From an uncultured Bacteroidales bacterium (GTDB taxonomy: Bacteria; Bacteroidota; Bacteroidia; Bacteroidales; Paludibacteraceae), in NCBI GenBank assembly GCA_937915765.1, contig CALGHE010000133.1, positions 43,291-107,290 on the forward strand: 64,000 nucleotides of DNA, read 5' to 3'. The position numbers and the translations under genes were made by a program. This document shows positions 44,662 to 53,209 of this stretch, in pieces. The notes under the pieces are model-generated. The model was not told where the DNA came from, did no database searches, and worked only from the letters and a program-made list of their open reading frames with translations. Every line of letters starts with the position of its first letter. Positions within the stretch are counted from its first letter, which is position 1.

Positions 44662-46314
44662 ATGCTTGAAAAGTATTTGCCAAAGGTTGATTTTGACTCT
44701 TTGGACGATTTTAGACAGAATTTTAAGATAAATGTTCCGGACAACTTCAACTTCGGTTATGATATTGTTGACGGTTGGGCGGAGAAAGAACCGGACAAGG
44801 TTGCGCTGCGTTGGACAAACGACAAAGGCGAACGTATAGATTTTACTTTTGCGGACATTAAGCGCGAGAGTGACAAAACAGCGGCTTTCTTTATGGAACA
44901 GGGCATTGGAAAGGGCGACATGGTGATGCTTATTCTGAAGCGCCGTTATGAGTTCTGGTTCTCTATCGTGGCTCTGCACAAAATTGGGGCGGTGGTGATT
45001 CCGGCTACTCATCTTTTGACTAAAAAGGATATTGTGTACCGCAACAATGCTGCGGATATTAAGGCGATTGTGGCTGTGGGCGATGATATTATCTTGCCGC
45101 ATATTGCAGACGCGATGCCTGAGTCGCCGTCAGTGAAATCTTTGATTTCTGTCGGGCCTAAGGTGCCAGAAGGCTGGGTCGATTTTCATAAAGGCATAGA
45201 AAGCGCGGCTCCGTTTGTTAAACCGGCTTGCCCGAATACGAACGACGACATTATGTTGATGTATTTTACGTCAGGTACAACTGGCAACCTTAAGATGGTG
45301 GCGCATTATTTCACCTATCCGTTAGGACATATCGTTACGGCTCGCTATTGGCACAACTTGCGTCAGGACAGTCTGCATCTGACTGTTGCGGATACTGGCT
45401 GGGGAAAGGCCGTGTGGGGCAAATTGTACGGGCAGTGGATTGTGGGTGCTACGGTTTTTGTGTATGACCACGAGAAGTTCACCCCTGCGGATATGCTGAA
45501 GATGATTGAGGAACATAAGATAACTTCGTTCTGCGCACCTCCTACTATTTTCAGATTTATGATTCGTGAGGATTTGAACAAGTTTGACTTGTCTTCGTTG
45601 AAGTATTGCACAATTGCGGGAGAACCTCTGAACCCTGCTGTTTACGAGGCTTTTTATAATGCAACAGGTATAAAGCTGATGGAGGGATTTGGCCAGACTG
45701 AAACAACAATGACCATAGGCACGTTCCCTTGGATGGAGCCGAAACCTGGTTCTATGGGTGTGCCGAATCCGGCTTATGATATGGACTTGATAACTGGCGA
45801 CGGAAGGTCGGCTGAGGACGGCGAGCAGGGCGAAATTGTTCTGAGAACCGACAAGGTTAAGCCGCTCGGCTTGTTCAAGGAGTATTATAGGGATGAAGAA
45901 AAGACTAAGGAGGTTTATTCTGATAATGTGTATCATACAGGCGATATTGCTTGGCGCGATGAGGATGGCTATTATTGGTTTGTCGGACGTACGGACGATG
46001 TAATAAAAAGTTCCGGATACCGAATCGGACCGTTTGAGGTGGAGAGCGCTTTGATGACGCATCCTGCTGTTGTGGAGTGCGCTATCACTGGTGTGCCGGA
46101 TGAGGTGCGCGGACAGGTGGTGAAGGCTACTATTGTGCTGGCTAAGGCTTATAAAGGCAAGGCTGGTGAGGAGCTTGTGAAGGAGATTCAGAACCATGTG
46201 AAGAAAACTACGGCTCCGTACAAGTATCCGCGTGTGGTTGAGTTTGTTGAAGAACTTCCTAAGACTATCAGCGGAAAGATTAGACGTGTGGAGATTCGTG
46301 GTGAAAAGAAGTAA
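44662..46314 (+). CDS. AMP-forming acyl-CoA synthetase (acetyl/medium-chain type)
   Basis: 550 residues. Activates a short or medium carboxylic acid to acyl-CoA via acyl-AMP. It has motif A3 in LMYFTSGTTGNLKMVAHYF, A5 in LMEGFGQTETTMTIG, A7/A8 in VYHTGDIAWRDEDGYYWFVGRTDDVIKSSGYRIGPFEVE and the catalytic lysine in PKTISGKIRRVEIR. The substrate is not set by sequence alone; acetate, propionate or medium-chain acids are possible. It is coupled to the XRE-cupin gene and ends near a bidirectional terminator. Confidence 0.9.
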   Translation: MLEKYLPKVDFDSLDDFRQNFKINVPDNFNFGYDIVDGWAEKEPDKVALRWTNDKGERIDFTFADIKRESDKTAAFFMEQGIGKGDMVMLILKRRYEFWFSIVALHKIGAVVIPATHLLTKKDIVYRNNAADIKAIVAVGDDIILPHIADAMPESPSVKSLISVGPKVPEGWVDFHKGIESAAPFVKPACPNTNDDIMLMYFTSGTTGNLKMVAHYFTYPLGHIVTARYWHNLRQDSLHLTVADTGWGKAVWGKLYGQWIVGATVFVYDHEKFTPADMLKMIEEHKITSFCAPPTIFRFMIREDLNKFDLSSLKYCTIAGEPLNPAVYEAFYNATGIKLMEGFGQTETTMTIGTFPWMEPKPGSMGVPNPAYDMDLITGDGRSAEDGEQGEIVLRTDKVKPLGLFKEYYRDEEKTKEVYSDNVYHTGDIAWRDEDGYYWFVGRTDDVIKSSGYRIGPFEVESALMTHPAVVECAITGVPDEVRGQVVKATIVLAKAYKGKAGEELVKEIQNHVKKTTAPYKYPRVVEFVEELPKTISGKIRRVEIRGEKK

Positions 46315-46341
46315 TCTTTTGAATTTGATATGTTGATGTGA

Positions 46342-46439
46342 GTTATATAAATTCACTGTTTATAATTAAAAAGTACAAATCGTGGATTGATAAACTTTTC
46401 GGCACTTATTCCTCGAAATGAATTTATAGAACCCACCTT
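46342..46439 (+). repeat. MITE-like dispersed element, copy B
   Basis: Left end GTTATATAAATTCACT is an imperfect inverted repeat (14/16) of the right end. Right end 46414-46439 is identical to copy A over 26 bases. It is shorter than copy A by an internal block. It lies between the acyl-CoA synthetase and the bidirectional terminator. Confidence 0.7.
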
Positions 46440-46440
46440 G

Positions 46441-46484
46441 AAAATCGGCGACAAACCAAGAGAACTTAGTTTGTCGCCGATTTT
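46441..46484. terminator. Bidirectional terminator between acyl-CoA synthetase and catalase genes
   Basis: Perfect 16-bp stem AAAATCGGCGACAAAC / GTTTGTCGCCGATTTT with a 12-base loop. T-tails on both strands serve the two convergent genes. Confidence 0.92.
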
Positions 46485-46488
46485 GTTG

Positions 46489-47946
46489 TTACTTGCATTC
46501 TGCCGGCATGTCTATATTTAGCGCAGCTGCCACTCCTTTGCCGTAGGCCGGGTCGGCTTTGTAGCAATTGCAGACGTGCCGTTGCTTTATGAACAGCTCT
46601 GCGTCGCCCATCGCTCTTGCTGTGTTTTCAAAAAGCAGTTGCTGCTCTTCTTTAGTCATAAGTCTGAACAGCGCTCCGGGCTGGCTGTAATAGTCGTTGT
46701 CATATTCTCTTTCGTTGTAGTTGTAAACGTCGCCGTTTATCTTTAAAGGCGGTTCCTTTGTCTTTGGCGAGTCTTTCCACTCTCCGTAGCTGTTCGGCTC
46801 GTAACCTTTGGCGGAGCCGTAGTTCCCGTCAACGCGCATTGCTCCGTCGCGGTGGTAAGAGTGAACCGGGCATCTTGGACGGTTTACAGGTATCTGCTCC
46901 AGGTTTACGCCAAGCCTGTAGCGTTGTGCGTCGCCGTAAGAGAATAGTCTGCCTTGCAGCATCTTGTCCGGAGAAAAGCCGATTCCATCGACAATATTCA
47001 TAGGATTGAACGCCGATTGCTCCACTTCGGCAAAGTAATTTTCAGGGTTTTTGTTCAGCTCCAGAATGCCTACGTCGTGCAACGGAAAATCTCCGTGCGG
47101 CCACACTTTTGTGAGGTCAAAAGGATTGATTCTGTAGTTTAGAGCCTCCTCTTCTGACATGAGTTGCACTTGAAAGAGCCACTTAGGGAAGTCGCCCCGC
47201 TCGATGCTTTCGAAAAGGTCTTTCTGATGCGACTCCCTATCTTTTGCAATAATCGCCTCCGCCTCTTGGTCTGTCAGATTTTTAATGCCTTGCAATGTCC
47301 TTAGGTGAAATTTGACCCAAGTGCGCTTGTTGTCTGCGTTGAAAAAACTGTAAGTGTGGCTTCCGAACCCGTGCATGTGTCTGTAGGAATACGGAATGCC
47401 GCGCGTGCTCATGGTGATGGTAACCTGATGTAGCGCTTCGGGCAGCAGAGTCCAGAAGTCCCAGTTGTTGTTAGCGCTGCGCATATTAGTCTTTGGATCT
47501 CTTTTGATGGCGTGATTCAGGTCAGGAAACTTCAGCGGGTCGCGCAAGAAGAATACCGGAGTGTTGTTGCCGACCAAGTCCCAGTTCCCCTCTTCGGTAT
47601 AAAACTTCATTGCGAATCCTCTGATGTCCCGTTCTGCATCAGCAGCTCCGCGCTCGCCTGCCACGGTGGAGAATCTCACGAAACACTCAGTCTTTTTACC
47701 TATTTTGGAGAATATTGCAGCGCGTGTGTATTTGGTTATGTCGTGAGTGACGGTGAATGTTCCGTAAGCTCCGGAGCCTTTGGCGTGCATTCGTCGTTCG
47801 GGAATCACCTCACGGTCAAAGTGAGCCAGTTTCTCTATAAGCCACGGGTCTTGCAACGTGATTGGACCGCGCAGTCCTGCGGTCTGCGAGTTCTGATTGT
47901 CAGCAACTAAACGGCCGTTAGCGGATGTCAGTCTTTTGTCTTTCAT
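46489..47946 (-). CDS. katA: Monofunctional heme catalase, small-subunit type
   Basis: 485 residues from ATG 47946 ([11 protein letters not shown]); an upstream GTG at 48021 would overlap the hairpin downstream of the GlsB gene. Disproportionates hydrogen peroxide. It has the catalytic His in [15 protein letters not shown], Asn in [22 protein letters not shown], and the proximal heme Tyr in [15 protein letters not shown]. The length fits clade 3 small-subunit catalases, which bind NADPH. It lies next to two GlsB/YeaQ stress membrane proteins on the same strand, which suggests a stress-response neighbourhood. Confidence 0.97.
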   Translation of the reverse strand: MKDKRLTSANGRLVADNQNSQTAGLRGPITLQDPWLIEKLAHFDREVIPERRMHAKGSGAYGTFTVTHDITKYTRAAIFSKIGKKTECFVRFSTVAGERGAADAERDIRGFAMKFYTEEGNWDLVGNNTPVFFLRDPLKFPDLNHAIKRDPKTNMRSANNNWDFWTLLPEALHQVTITMSTRGIPYSYRHMHGFGSHTYSFFNADNKRTWVKFHLRTLQGIKNLTDQEAEAIIAKDRESHQKDLFESIERGDFPKWLFQVQLMSEEEALNYRINPFDLTKVWPHGDFPLHDVGILELNKNPENYFAEVEQSAFNPMNIVDGIGFSPDKMLQGRLFSYGDAQRYRLGVNLEQIPVNRPRCPVHSYHRDGAMRVDGNYGSAKGYEPNSYGEWKDSPKTKEPPLKINGDVYNYNEREYDNDYYSQPGALFRLMTKEEQQLLFENTARAMGDAELFIKQRHVCNCYKADPAYGKGVAAALNIDMPAECK

Positions 47947-47980
47947 ATAAATTAGAATTTTGTTGTCATAAAGAAAACAG

Positions 47981-48010
47981 GAGGAGGTGAGGGCAGAACC
48001 TGGCCTCCTC
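47981..48010 (-). terminator. Hairpin after the first GlsB-type gene
   Basis: GAGGAGG / CCTCCTC stem, followed on the minus strand by CTGTTTTCTTT. It lies between this gene and katA. Confidence 0.6.
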
Positions 48011-48035
48011 TTGTCACGCACAGTCTCGAATCACA

Positions 48036-48278
48036 TTATTTGTTTAAGGCTGCAGAGAAGCAGATTACGAAAATGGCGCCGGCCGTAGCCGTAATGATCG
48101 TCCAAAGTATAGTTCCGCTATCTAAGCCGACAAGGCCAGGAAATAGACCGCCAAGCACGCCGCCGGCGAGCCCGAACGCAAGATTGGCAAATAGGCTGTT
48201 GCCTGAGTCTTTCAAAATGAAGTTGCCTAAAAATCCGACAACAAGACCAATTAAAATAGAATAAATAACGCTGTACAT
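48036..48278 (-). CDS. GlsB/YeaQ/YmgE-family small membrane protein
   Basis: 80 residues with three hydrophobic segments and the glycine-zipper pattern of the family: YSILIGLVVGFLGNFILK, LAFGLAGGVLGGLFPGLVGL, ILWTIITATAGAIFVICF. The family is linked to acid, general and envelope stress; an older name is transglycosylase-associated protein. A second paralogue lies 130 bases upstream on the same strand, and catalase is downstream. Confidence 0.88.
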   Translation of the reverse strand: MYSVIYSILIGLVVGFLGNFILKDSGNSLFANLAFGLAGGVLGGLFPGLVGLDSGTILWTIITATAGAIFVICFSAALNK

Positions 48279-48350
48279 AAAATATTAAATTTAAATGAGT
48301 ATGTTTTTTATCCTATAACAAAACAAAGGCTCTATTTGCTCAGTCTGCAT

Positions 48351-48386
48351 CAAAAAAAAAGAGGCGACACATCATCGTGCCACCTC
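48351..48386 (-). terminator. Terminator of the second GlsB-type gene
   Basis: Minus strand GAGGTGGCAC / GTGTCGCCTC (one G-T pair) followed by nine T. Confidence 0.88.
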
Positions 48387-48408
48387 AAATTATTCACTGT
48401 TTCGTATA

Positions 48409-48648
48409 TTACTTCTTAATCAAGGAAATAATCCAGAGCAGTAGAACAGCGCCGCCTGTCGCAACAATTATCTGCCACAAAAGTCCGCCGCCACCAATGC
48501 CTAGAAAGCCAGCAAGCCAGCCGCCCAAAGCTCCGCCGACTATACCGATTATAATGTTCCATAGCAATCCGCTGCCTGAACCCTTAAATATCTTGCTGCC
48601 CAAAAATCCTGCAACAAGGCCAATCAAAATAGAATAAATCAAACCCAT
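48409..48648 (-). CDS. GlsB/YeaQ/YmgE-family small membrane protein (paralogue)
   Basis: 79 residues, close in sequence to its neighbour: MGLIYSILIGLVAGFLGSKIFKG, IIIGIVGGALGGWLAGFLGIGG, LLWQIIVATGGAVLLLWIISL. The first 18 residues are nearly the same as in the 48036-48278 gene, showing a tandem duplication. It has its own strong terminator, so the two copies are expressed separately. Likely a stress-induced inner membrane protein. Confidence 0.88.
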   Translation of the reverse strand: MGLIYSILIGLVAGFLGSKIFKGSGSGLLWNIIIGIVGGALGGWLAGFLGIGGGGLLWQIIVATGGAVLLLWIISLIKK

Positions 48649-48762
48649 AAGAATAAATTTTAAGTTATGTTACGTGAAAGTATAAATCTTATTTTGAAAT
48701 TCCAAATTTTTCCTGTGTTTTTTGCAATAAAATCACAGTTTTAAGCAAGTCTTATATATAAT

Positions 48763-48973
48763 TTGTTCTACAGAATAAATTATGCTAAAATAGATACATC
48801 AGAAGTACAACCTTCTTCTTCAGTGGTTAGATATAATGAAGAATCTTACAGGTGTTGGCGGTGCAGGAAAATCAACAGCATTAAAAAATACTGTTTATCG
48901 AGGAGAACAAACAGGAAGATTCTTATCTTTGCAATATTTTGTTGATGATGCTTTTGTTGAAGTTGAAAATTAA
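48763..48973 (+). pseudogene. Decayed P-loop gene fragment
   Basis: A 45-codon frame 48836-48973 reads MKNLTGVGGAGKSTALKN, with a Walker A-like GVGGAGKST, then LQYFVDDAFVEVEN and a stop. An overlapping frame from 48763 reads into it out of phase (RYNEESYRCWRCRKIN), as expected after a frameshift. It is too short for any NTPase. I read it as the joined remnants of one or two genes, A+T-rich relative to its neighbours. Confidence 0.45.
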
Positions 48974-48977
48974 CCAG

Positions 48978-49577
48978 ATGTTTATGAAAAAGAAAGCGAA
49001 AAAAGCAATGTCCTTTGAAGAGCGACGAAAGGCGTATTTTAAATAGCCGCAAAAGAGGTCTCTTGAAGTTAGAAATGAAACTTCGCCAGTGTCTGTGAAG
49101 TATCTGGTCGGGATTGGTGTTGCTGGCTCTTTGTTTTTTCTTTGGATTCTTTGGCTGACATTTCTAAACGAAGAGGATTATGCACCACGGGAATTGTTGT
49201 TAATTAGGGGCGGATTCGTCCTTTTTATGTTTTGTACGGTCTGGATGGCGCGGTTTGGAATCCTGATTAGGAACGATTATGTTCAGGTAGATTCAGAGGG
49301 CATAACTATAGATGCGCATAGTAAGCATTTTTTCACCAAGCACTATCGGGCTTGCTTCAGATGGGAAGAACTGTCTGCTTATTCGATAGGAACTACGGAG
49401 GTGTCGGCGGGTTTTGAGCTTGAGCTGATACGAAGGGAGAAGATCGGTAATAAACTTAAACTGTACGATGTCAACGGGTGTCTTGTCGGCAATTTTGATT
49501 TTCAGCATTATATGGACGATCTGAGCGGAGTAGAGCGGATAATGTCTGAATATATAAAGAAGGTTGACTGTTGGTGA
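48978..49577 (+). pseudogene. Membrane protein gene with an in-frame amber codon (possibly still active from an internal start)
   Basis: From ATG 48978 the frame reads MFMKKKAKKAMSFEERRKAY and ends at TAG 49044-49046. The same frame continues without another stop to 49577. The downstream part starts at GTG 49089 (MSVKYLVGIGVAGSLFFLWILW) and gives 162 residues with two N-terminal membrane helices and a soluble C-terminus (GFELELIRREKIGNKLKLYDVNG). Either the gene is disrupted, or the real protein starts at GTG 49089 and the upstream frame is chance. I do not recognise the family. Confidence 0.5.
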
Positions 49578-49616
49578 TTTTTTTCGTACTTTCAGTTGTT
49601 GTTTGCTTAAAATGAT

Positions 49617-49624
49617 TATTTTTG
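49617..49624 (+). promoter_or_regulatory. -7 element of the hemerythrin-LuxR pair
   Basis: TATTTTTG fits TAnnTTTG, 56 bases before the start codon. Confidence 0.58.
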
Positions 49625-49680
49625 CAAAGAAAATTAGGCGTTCGTTTTTTTTGTGGAGGATAATCTAAAAAGACATAGCT

Positions 49681-50418
49681 ATGGCAATTTTAAAAACAGA
49701 TAAAGTTTCGGAAGTGATGCTTCGGAATCATGTTCTTATTCCGGTCGTAAGCAGGCTGGGCGTAAAGGCAGGCGTGGAGAATAAAACAGTCGAGGGTGTG
49801 TGCAAAGAAAACGGTCTGCATCCGGATTTTTTTCTCGCAGTCGTTAATGTCTTTCTGTACGGCAAGTTTGACGGCGTGGAAAATATGCGGCTGTTCAATG
49901 TGCTGAAGTGTCTGGAGTACATACGCAGATCTCATGAAGATTTTATGGTGCAGCTGAAAAACATAGAGCGGCATATACGTATGCTGATAAATGACGGCAA
50001 CGCTCAGTACATGAATTTGATTTATCGCCTTTTCAACGAGTATAAAGAGGAACTTACGTCTTTGATAGGTAAGGAGGAGAGGCTTCTTCTGCCTTATGTG
50101 AATAATGTATATGAACTCTATTTCAGTCCGGAATATCAGCCTTTCGAGGGTGATGTGGCATGTACGCTGAGCGTATTTGTCAACGAGTATAACGTTGTTA
50201 ATGAAAAGCTGGACGACTTGAAAAATATTTTAATAAAATATATTCAGGGCGATTATGATGAAAATATATTTTATGGCGTGGTCTTTGCGTTAGACAGGTT
50301 GCAGACGGATATAAAAGCTACGGAACGTATTGAACTGAATGTGCTTGAGCCTATGGTGGCGGATATGGAGCGTGAGATAATGGAGCGTGTTTTAAAATGC
50401 AGAAGAGATGAAGAATGA
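49681..50418 (+). CDS. Hemerythrin-like (HHE) domain protein
   Basis: 245 residues, all helical and soluble. The N-terminal 75 residues resemble the small ScdA/DUF542-type helical domain (VSRLGVKAGVENKTVEGVCKENGLHPDFFLAVVNVF). The rest contains HHE-type helices with candidate iron ligands: His in YIRRSHEDF, His in IERHIRML, Glu in IGKEERLLLPYV and Glu in ATERIELNVLEPM. RIC/ScdA proteins repair iron-sulphur centres damaged by nitric oxide or oxygen. The next gene, a LuxR regulator, overlaps its end by 11 bases, so the two are coupled. Whether iron is really bound is inference. Confidence 0.75.
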   Translation: MAILKTDKVSEVMLRNHVLIPVVSRLGVKAGVENKTVEGVCKENGLHPDFFLAVVNVFLYGKFDGVENMRLFNVLKCLEYIRRSHEDFMVQLKNIERHIRMLINDGNAQYMNLIYRLFNEYKEELTSLIGKEERLLLPYVNNVYELYFSPEYQPFEGDVACTLSVFVNEYNVVNEKLDDLKNILIKYIQGDYDENIFYGVVFALDRLQTDIKATERIELNVLEPMVADMEREIMERVLKCRRDEE

Positions 50419-50863
50419 CGGTCTGAATATTGCTGTGGTTTCTGACAATTGGCTTTCTGCTTTTGGACTGAAGTGCCTTGTGAGTGAAGTGTCTCCTTTC
50501 GCTAAAGTCTTTATTTTAAATAGCGAAGAGTATAAAAATGCCGACAAAAACATTTATTCGCATATCTTTGACATTGATAATGCAGAAGGCAGAGGGGCTG
50601 AATTTTGGAGAAAGTTTGTCGAAGACAAACTGAAGGTGAAGGAGGAGCGGGAGAGCAAGGTTTGTCAGAAGCCTCTTCTTACCAATAGGGAGACAGAGGT
50701 GCTGCGTCTTGTGACGCAAGGGCTTATGAACAAGGAGATTGCAGACAAGCTGGGCATCAGTCTGCATACGGTCATATCGCACAGAAAAAATCTGACAGAA
50801 AAACTGGGCATAAAGACAGTGTCCGGTCTTACCGTTTATGCAATGATGCACAACCTGATTTAA
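50408..50863 (+). CDS. LuxR-type transcription regulator with degenerate receiver
   Basis: 151 residues. The C-terminal LuxR HTH (about 88-150) is clear: LTNRETEVLRLVTQGLMNKEIADKLGISLHTVISHRKNLTEKLGIKT. The N-terminal 85 residues start like a receiver (LNIAVVSDNWLSAFGLKCLV) but are shorter and lack a convincing phospho-acceptor Asp/Lys set, so phosphorylation is doubtful. It overlaps the hemerythrin-like gene by 11 bases and may use that protein's redox state as its signal. That link is inference from coupling alone. Confidence 0.85.
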   Translation: MKNDGLNIAVVSDNWLSAFGLKCLVSEVSPFAKVFILNSEEYKNADKNIYSHIFDIDNAEGRGAEFWRKFVEDKLKVKEERESKVCQKPLLTNRETEVLRLVTQGLMNKEIADKLGISLHTVISHRKNLTEKLGIKTVSGLTVYAMMHNLI

Positions 50864-50942
50864 GGAGGTTTCTATAAATTCATTTCACGTGATTTTTGAA
50901 TTAGACAACTTCTGTGATTTAGGTCGGGATGAATTTGCAAAA
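50862..50942 (-). repeat. MITE-like dispersed element, partial copy C (inverted)
   Basis: 50862-50886 matches the reverse complement of the shared right end of copies A and B at 23 of 25 positions, starting right at the stop codon of the LuxR gene. The other end (GATGAATTTGCAAA near 50929-50942) is only a weak inverted match. The internal block is not shared. Confidence 0.5.
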
Positions 50943-51151
50943 AAAAAGTAAAAATCGTAACACTTGGGAGCAGCCTTAAATAAAAGAGCCGAGACTTTTT
51001 TCATGAAAAATCTGTTTTGACTGTACCGTTTTTCAAAAAATATTTTGTAAATTGCAACATGGCATTGAGAGAGAATGCTTTTTTTAATCAAGCAACTTCT
51101 GTGAATCAAATTGATGAGATTCAGAAACAAGTTGCCATAAATTCTGAGCTT

Positions 51152-52030
51152 ATGAAAAAAATGATAAAAAATATTGTTGCTTACATGGTTGCGGCACTTG
51201 CGTTGCTGGGCTGCAGTAAGAATGAGGAGGCTGACTTGTACGATGATATTCGGAAGAAAAGGCTGGAGATTATTGAGTATGTGGCGGATGATGTGAAGGT
51301 AGGCTTGTACGAATGTAAAGGTCCGGCAAATAAAATAGGCGCTTCTTTTTATGTGTGCAGCAAAACGCAGCTCGACTCGGTGTTGCGTATATATCTTAAC
51401 CCGAACTATAAAACGGATTCGGGAAGCGTTAAGATTGAGCTGCCTTATGATGCGAAGTTTTTTAGAAATAATTGTTTGCTGATGTGTTTCGGCGAGTTGC
51501 CGTGCGCGGACGCCTCTGTTTGCAAGGTTGCTCATGCGTTTGAGTCGGGCGGTACTGTCTATGCAATGACAAATACGGGCGGCTGTCTTGTTCCGGACGG
51601 CGAAGTGACTGAGGTCGCGTCTTTCCTCGGAGTCGTGGAACTGCCGCGAAAGGGACTGCTGGGCAAATCGTTGAACTTGATTGAAGACAGGTCTGTTTTT
51701 GTTGATTATGAGGTGTTCGACGCAGTTTTTAGTCAGGACTCTGAACTGAAGATGGAGCTTGCGGAGTTCCTTGGTGTCGATGATGAAGGGTCTGCAAAAC
51801 AGACTGCTGCGGAGTTCTTCGAGAAATATAGGCTCTATTGCGCGGAGAGCGTAATGTCTATAGGCGATAGTAATTTATGGGTCAGAGGTCTGGAAGTGGA
51901 CTCTGCCGGAACTCTTAAGGTTGCAGTGCAGAATGTGGATGCGGATTTTAAGGTTGCTGATAAGTATAAATTTCTTGAAATTGATAAAGACGTTGAGGTG
52001 AAAAGGGTGAGATTCTTGCTTCAGCGGTGA
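51152..52030 (+). CDS. Lipoprotein of unknown function
   Basis: 292 residues from ATG 51152. The frame extends to 51017 but the lipobox (AALALLGC, Cys about residue 19) requires the later start. The mature protein is acidic, with strand-rich segments (ASFYVCSKTQLDSVLRIYLNP, CLLMCFGELPCADASVCKVAHAFESGGTVYAM). Six cysteines outside the lipobox could form disulphides. I do not recognise the family. It is flanked by promoter-like sequence and stands alone between the LuxR gene and the M20 deacetylase gene. Confidence 0.75.
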   Translation: MKKMIKNIVAYMVAALALLGCSKNEEADLYDDIRKKRLEIIEYVADDVKVGLYECKGPANKIGASFYVCSKTQLDSVLRIYLNPNYKTDSGSVKIELPYDAKFFRNNCLLMCFGELPCADASVCKVAHAFESGGTVYAMTNTGGCLVPDGEVTEVASFLGVVELPRKGLLGKSLNLIEDRSVFVDYEVFDAVFSQDSELKMELAEFLGVDDEGSAKQTAAEFFEKYRLYCAESVMSIGDSNLWVRGLEVDSAGTLKVAVQNVDADFKVADKYKFLEIDKDVEVKRVRFLLQR

Positions 52031-52117
52031 TGGTGAGACGGCTGCGTTCTTTTTTCCGGGCGCAGCCTTTTTTTGACGAAAACCCCTCTTTTTTTTAGTT
52101 TCTAAATAACTTCTGAC

Positions 52118-52125
52118 TATTTTTG
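52118..52125 (+). promoter_or_regulatory. -7 element of the M20 deacetylase gene
   Basis: TATTTTTG fits TAnnTTTG, 16 bases before ATG 52142. Confidence 0.6.
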
Positions 52126-52141
52126 CATAAATTTTAGGTTT

Positions 52142-53209
52142 ATGGATTTTGAGAATGCTAAATATGAGGCCGTGGAGCTTTTGAAACGGCTTATAGAGAT
52201 TCCTTCGTACAGCAGGGAGGAGACGGCGGTTGCTGACTTTTTGCAGAGCGAGATAGAGGCGCTGGGTTATGTGGCTTGCCGTAACGCAAATAATGTTTAC
52301 GTGAAAAGCCCGGCTTTTGACCTCGGCAAGCCGACCATCTTGCTTAATGCGCATCTGGACACGGTGAAGCCAGCGAAGAGCTGGACTAAAGATCCGCATA
52401 AGGCTACGGTGGAGGGCGACAAACTTTATGGGCTGGGCAGCAATGACGACGGCGCTTCTGTTGTGTCGCTTTTGCAGGCTTTCTTTATGCTGACGCTGAA
52501 GAACCAGCCGTACAACCTGATTTTTGCGGCTACTGCCGAAGAGGAGGTCTCTGGTAAAAATGGTGTGGAGAGCTTGCTTGCCGACTTGCCTAAGATTGAC
52601 CTGGCTGTGGTGGGTGAGCCTACCGGCATGCAGATGGCTGTGGCCGAAAAGGGTCTGATGGTGCTGGACTGCACCGCTCATGGTGTTTCTGGTCATGCTG
52701 CAAGAGATGAAGGCGACAATGCTATTTATAAGGCTATTAAAGATATTGAGTGGGTTAGAACGAATAGTCTTCCGAAGGTCTCCGAAAATTTAGGGCCTGT
52801 GAAGATGACGGTGACGATGATTCAGGCGGGAACTCAGCACAATGTTATTCCGGACTCGTGCTCTTTTGTGATTGACGTGAGGTCTAACGAGTGTTACTCA
52901 AATCAGGAAATTTATGAAATTTTGAAAGATAACTTGCAGAGCGACGTTGTGGCTCGCTCGTTCCGACTTGGCTCGTCGGGCATCGATGTGTCGCACCCTA
53001 TTGTGAAGCGCGGCGTCGAGCTTGGACTTGGCACTTTCGGCTCGCCTGCGCTTTCGGACCAGGCTCTGATGAGTTTCGCAAGTGTGAAGATTGGTCCGGG
53101 CGACTCGGCTCGTTCGCATTCTGCCGACGAATATATATGCTTGAGCGAAATTGAGAGCGCCATCAAGATTTATTATGAGTTGTTGGACGGTTTAGTTATT
53201 TCAAAATAA
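52142..53209 (+). CDS. M20-family metallo-hydrolase, probable N-acyl-ornithine deacetylase (ArgE-like)
   Basis: 355 residues. Two-zinc aminoacylase-type enzyme. It has LLNAHLDTVKP (first metal His and Asp), YGLGSNDDGASVVSLL (bridging Asp), the catalytic Glu pair in AATAEEEVSGKNG, VVGEPTGMQMAVAEKG, and the last His in ARSHSADEYICLSE. The dimerisation domain lies in the middle (GVSGHAARDEGDNAIYKAI). In Bacteroidota this branch usually removes the acyl group from N-acetyl- or N-succinyl-ornithine in arginine synthesis. Its 1-base overlap with the RNase H gene and its position before carB, another arginine/pyrimidine enzyme, fit this but do not prove it. Confidence 0.85.
   Translation: MDFENAKYEAVELLKRLIEIPSYSREETAVADFLQSEIEALGYVACRNANNVYVKSPAFDLGKPTILLNAHLDTVKPAKSWTKDPHKATVEGDKLYGLGSNDDGASVVSLLQAFFMLTLKNQPYNLIFAATAEEEVSGKNGVESLLADLPKIDLAVVGEPTGMQMAVAEKGLMVLDCTAHGVSGHAARDEGDNAIYKAIKDIEWVRTNSLPKVSENLGPVKMTVTMIQAGTQHNVIPDSCSFVIDVRSNECYSNQEIYEILKDNLQSDVVARSFRLGSSGIDVSHPIVKRGVELGLGTFGSPALSDQALMSFASVKIGPGDSARSHSADEYICLSEIESAIKIYYELLDGLVISK

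Noticed and set aside
46489..48021. Longer catalase starting at GTG 48021.
   Set aside because: The extra 25 residues ([15 protein letters not shown]) are unlike catalase and overlap the hairpin after the GlsB gene; ATG 47946 gives the family N-terminus.
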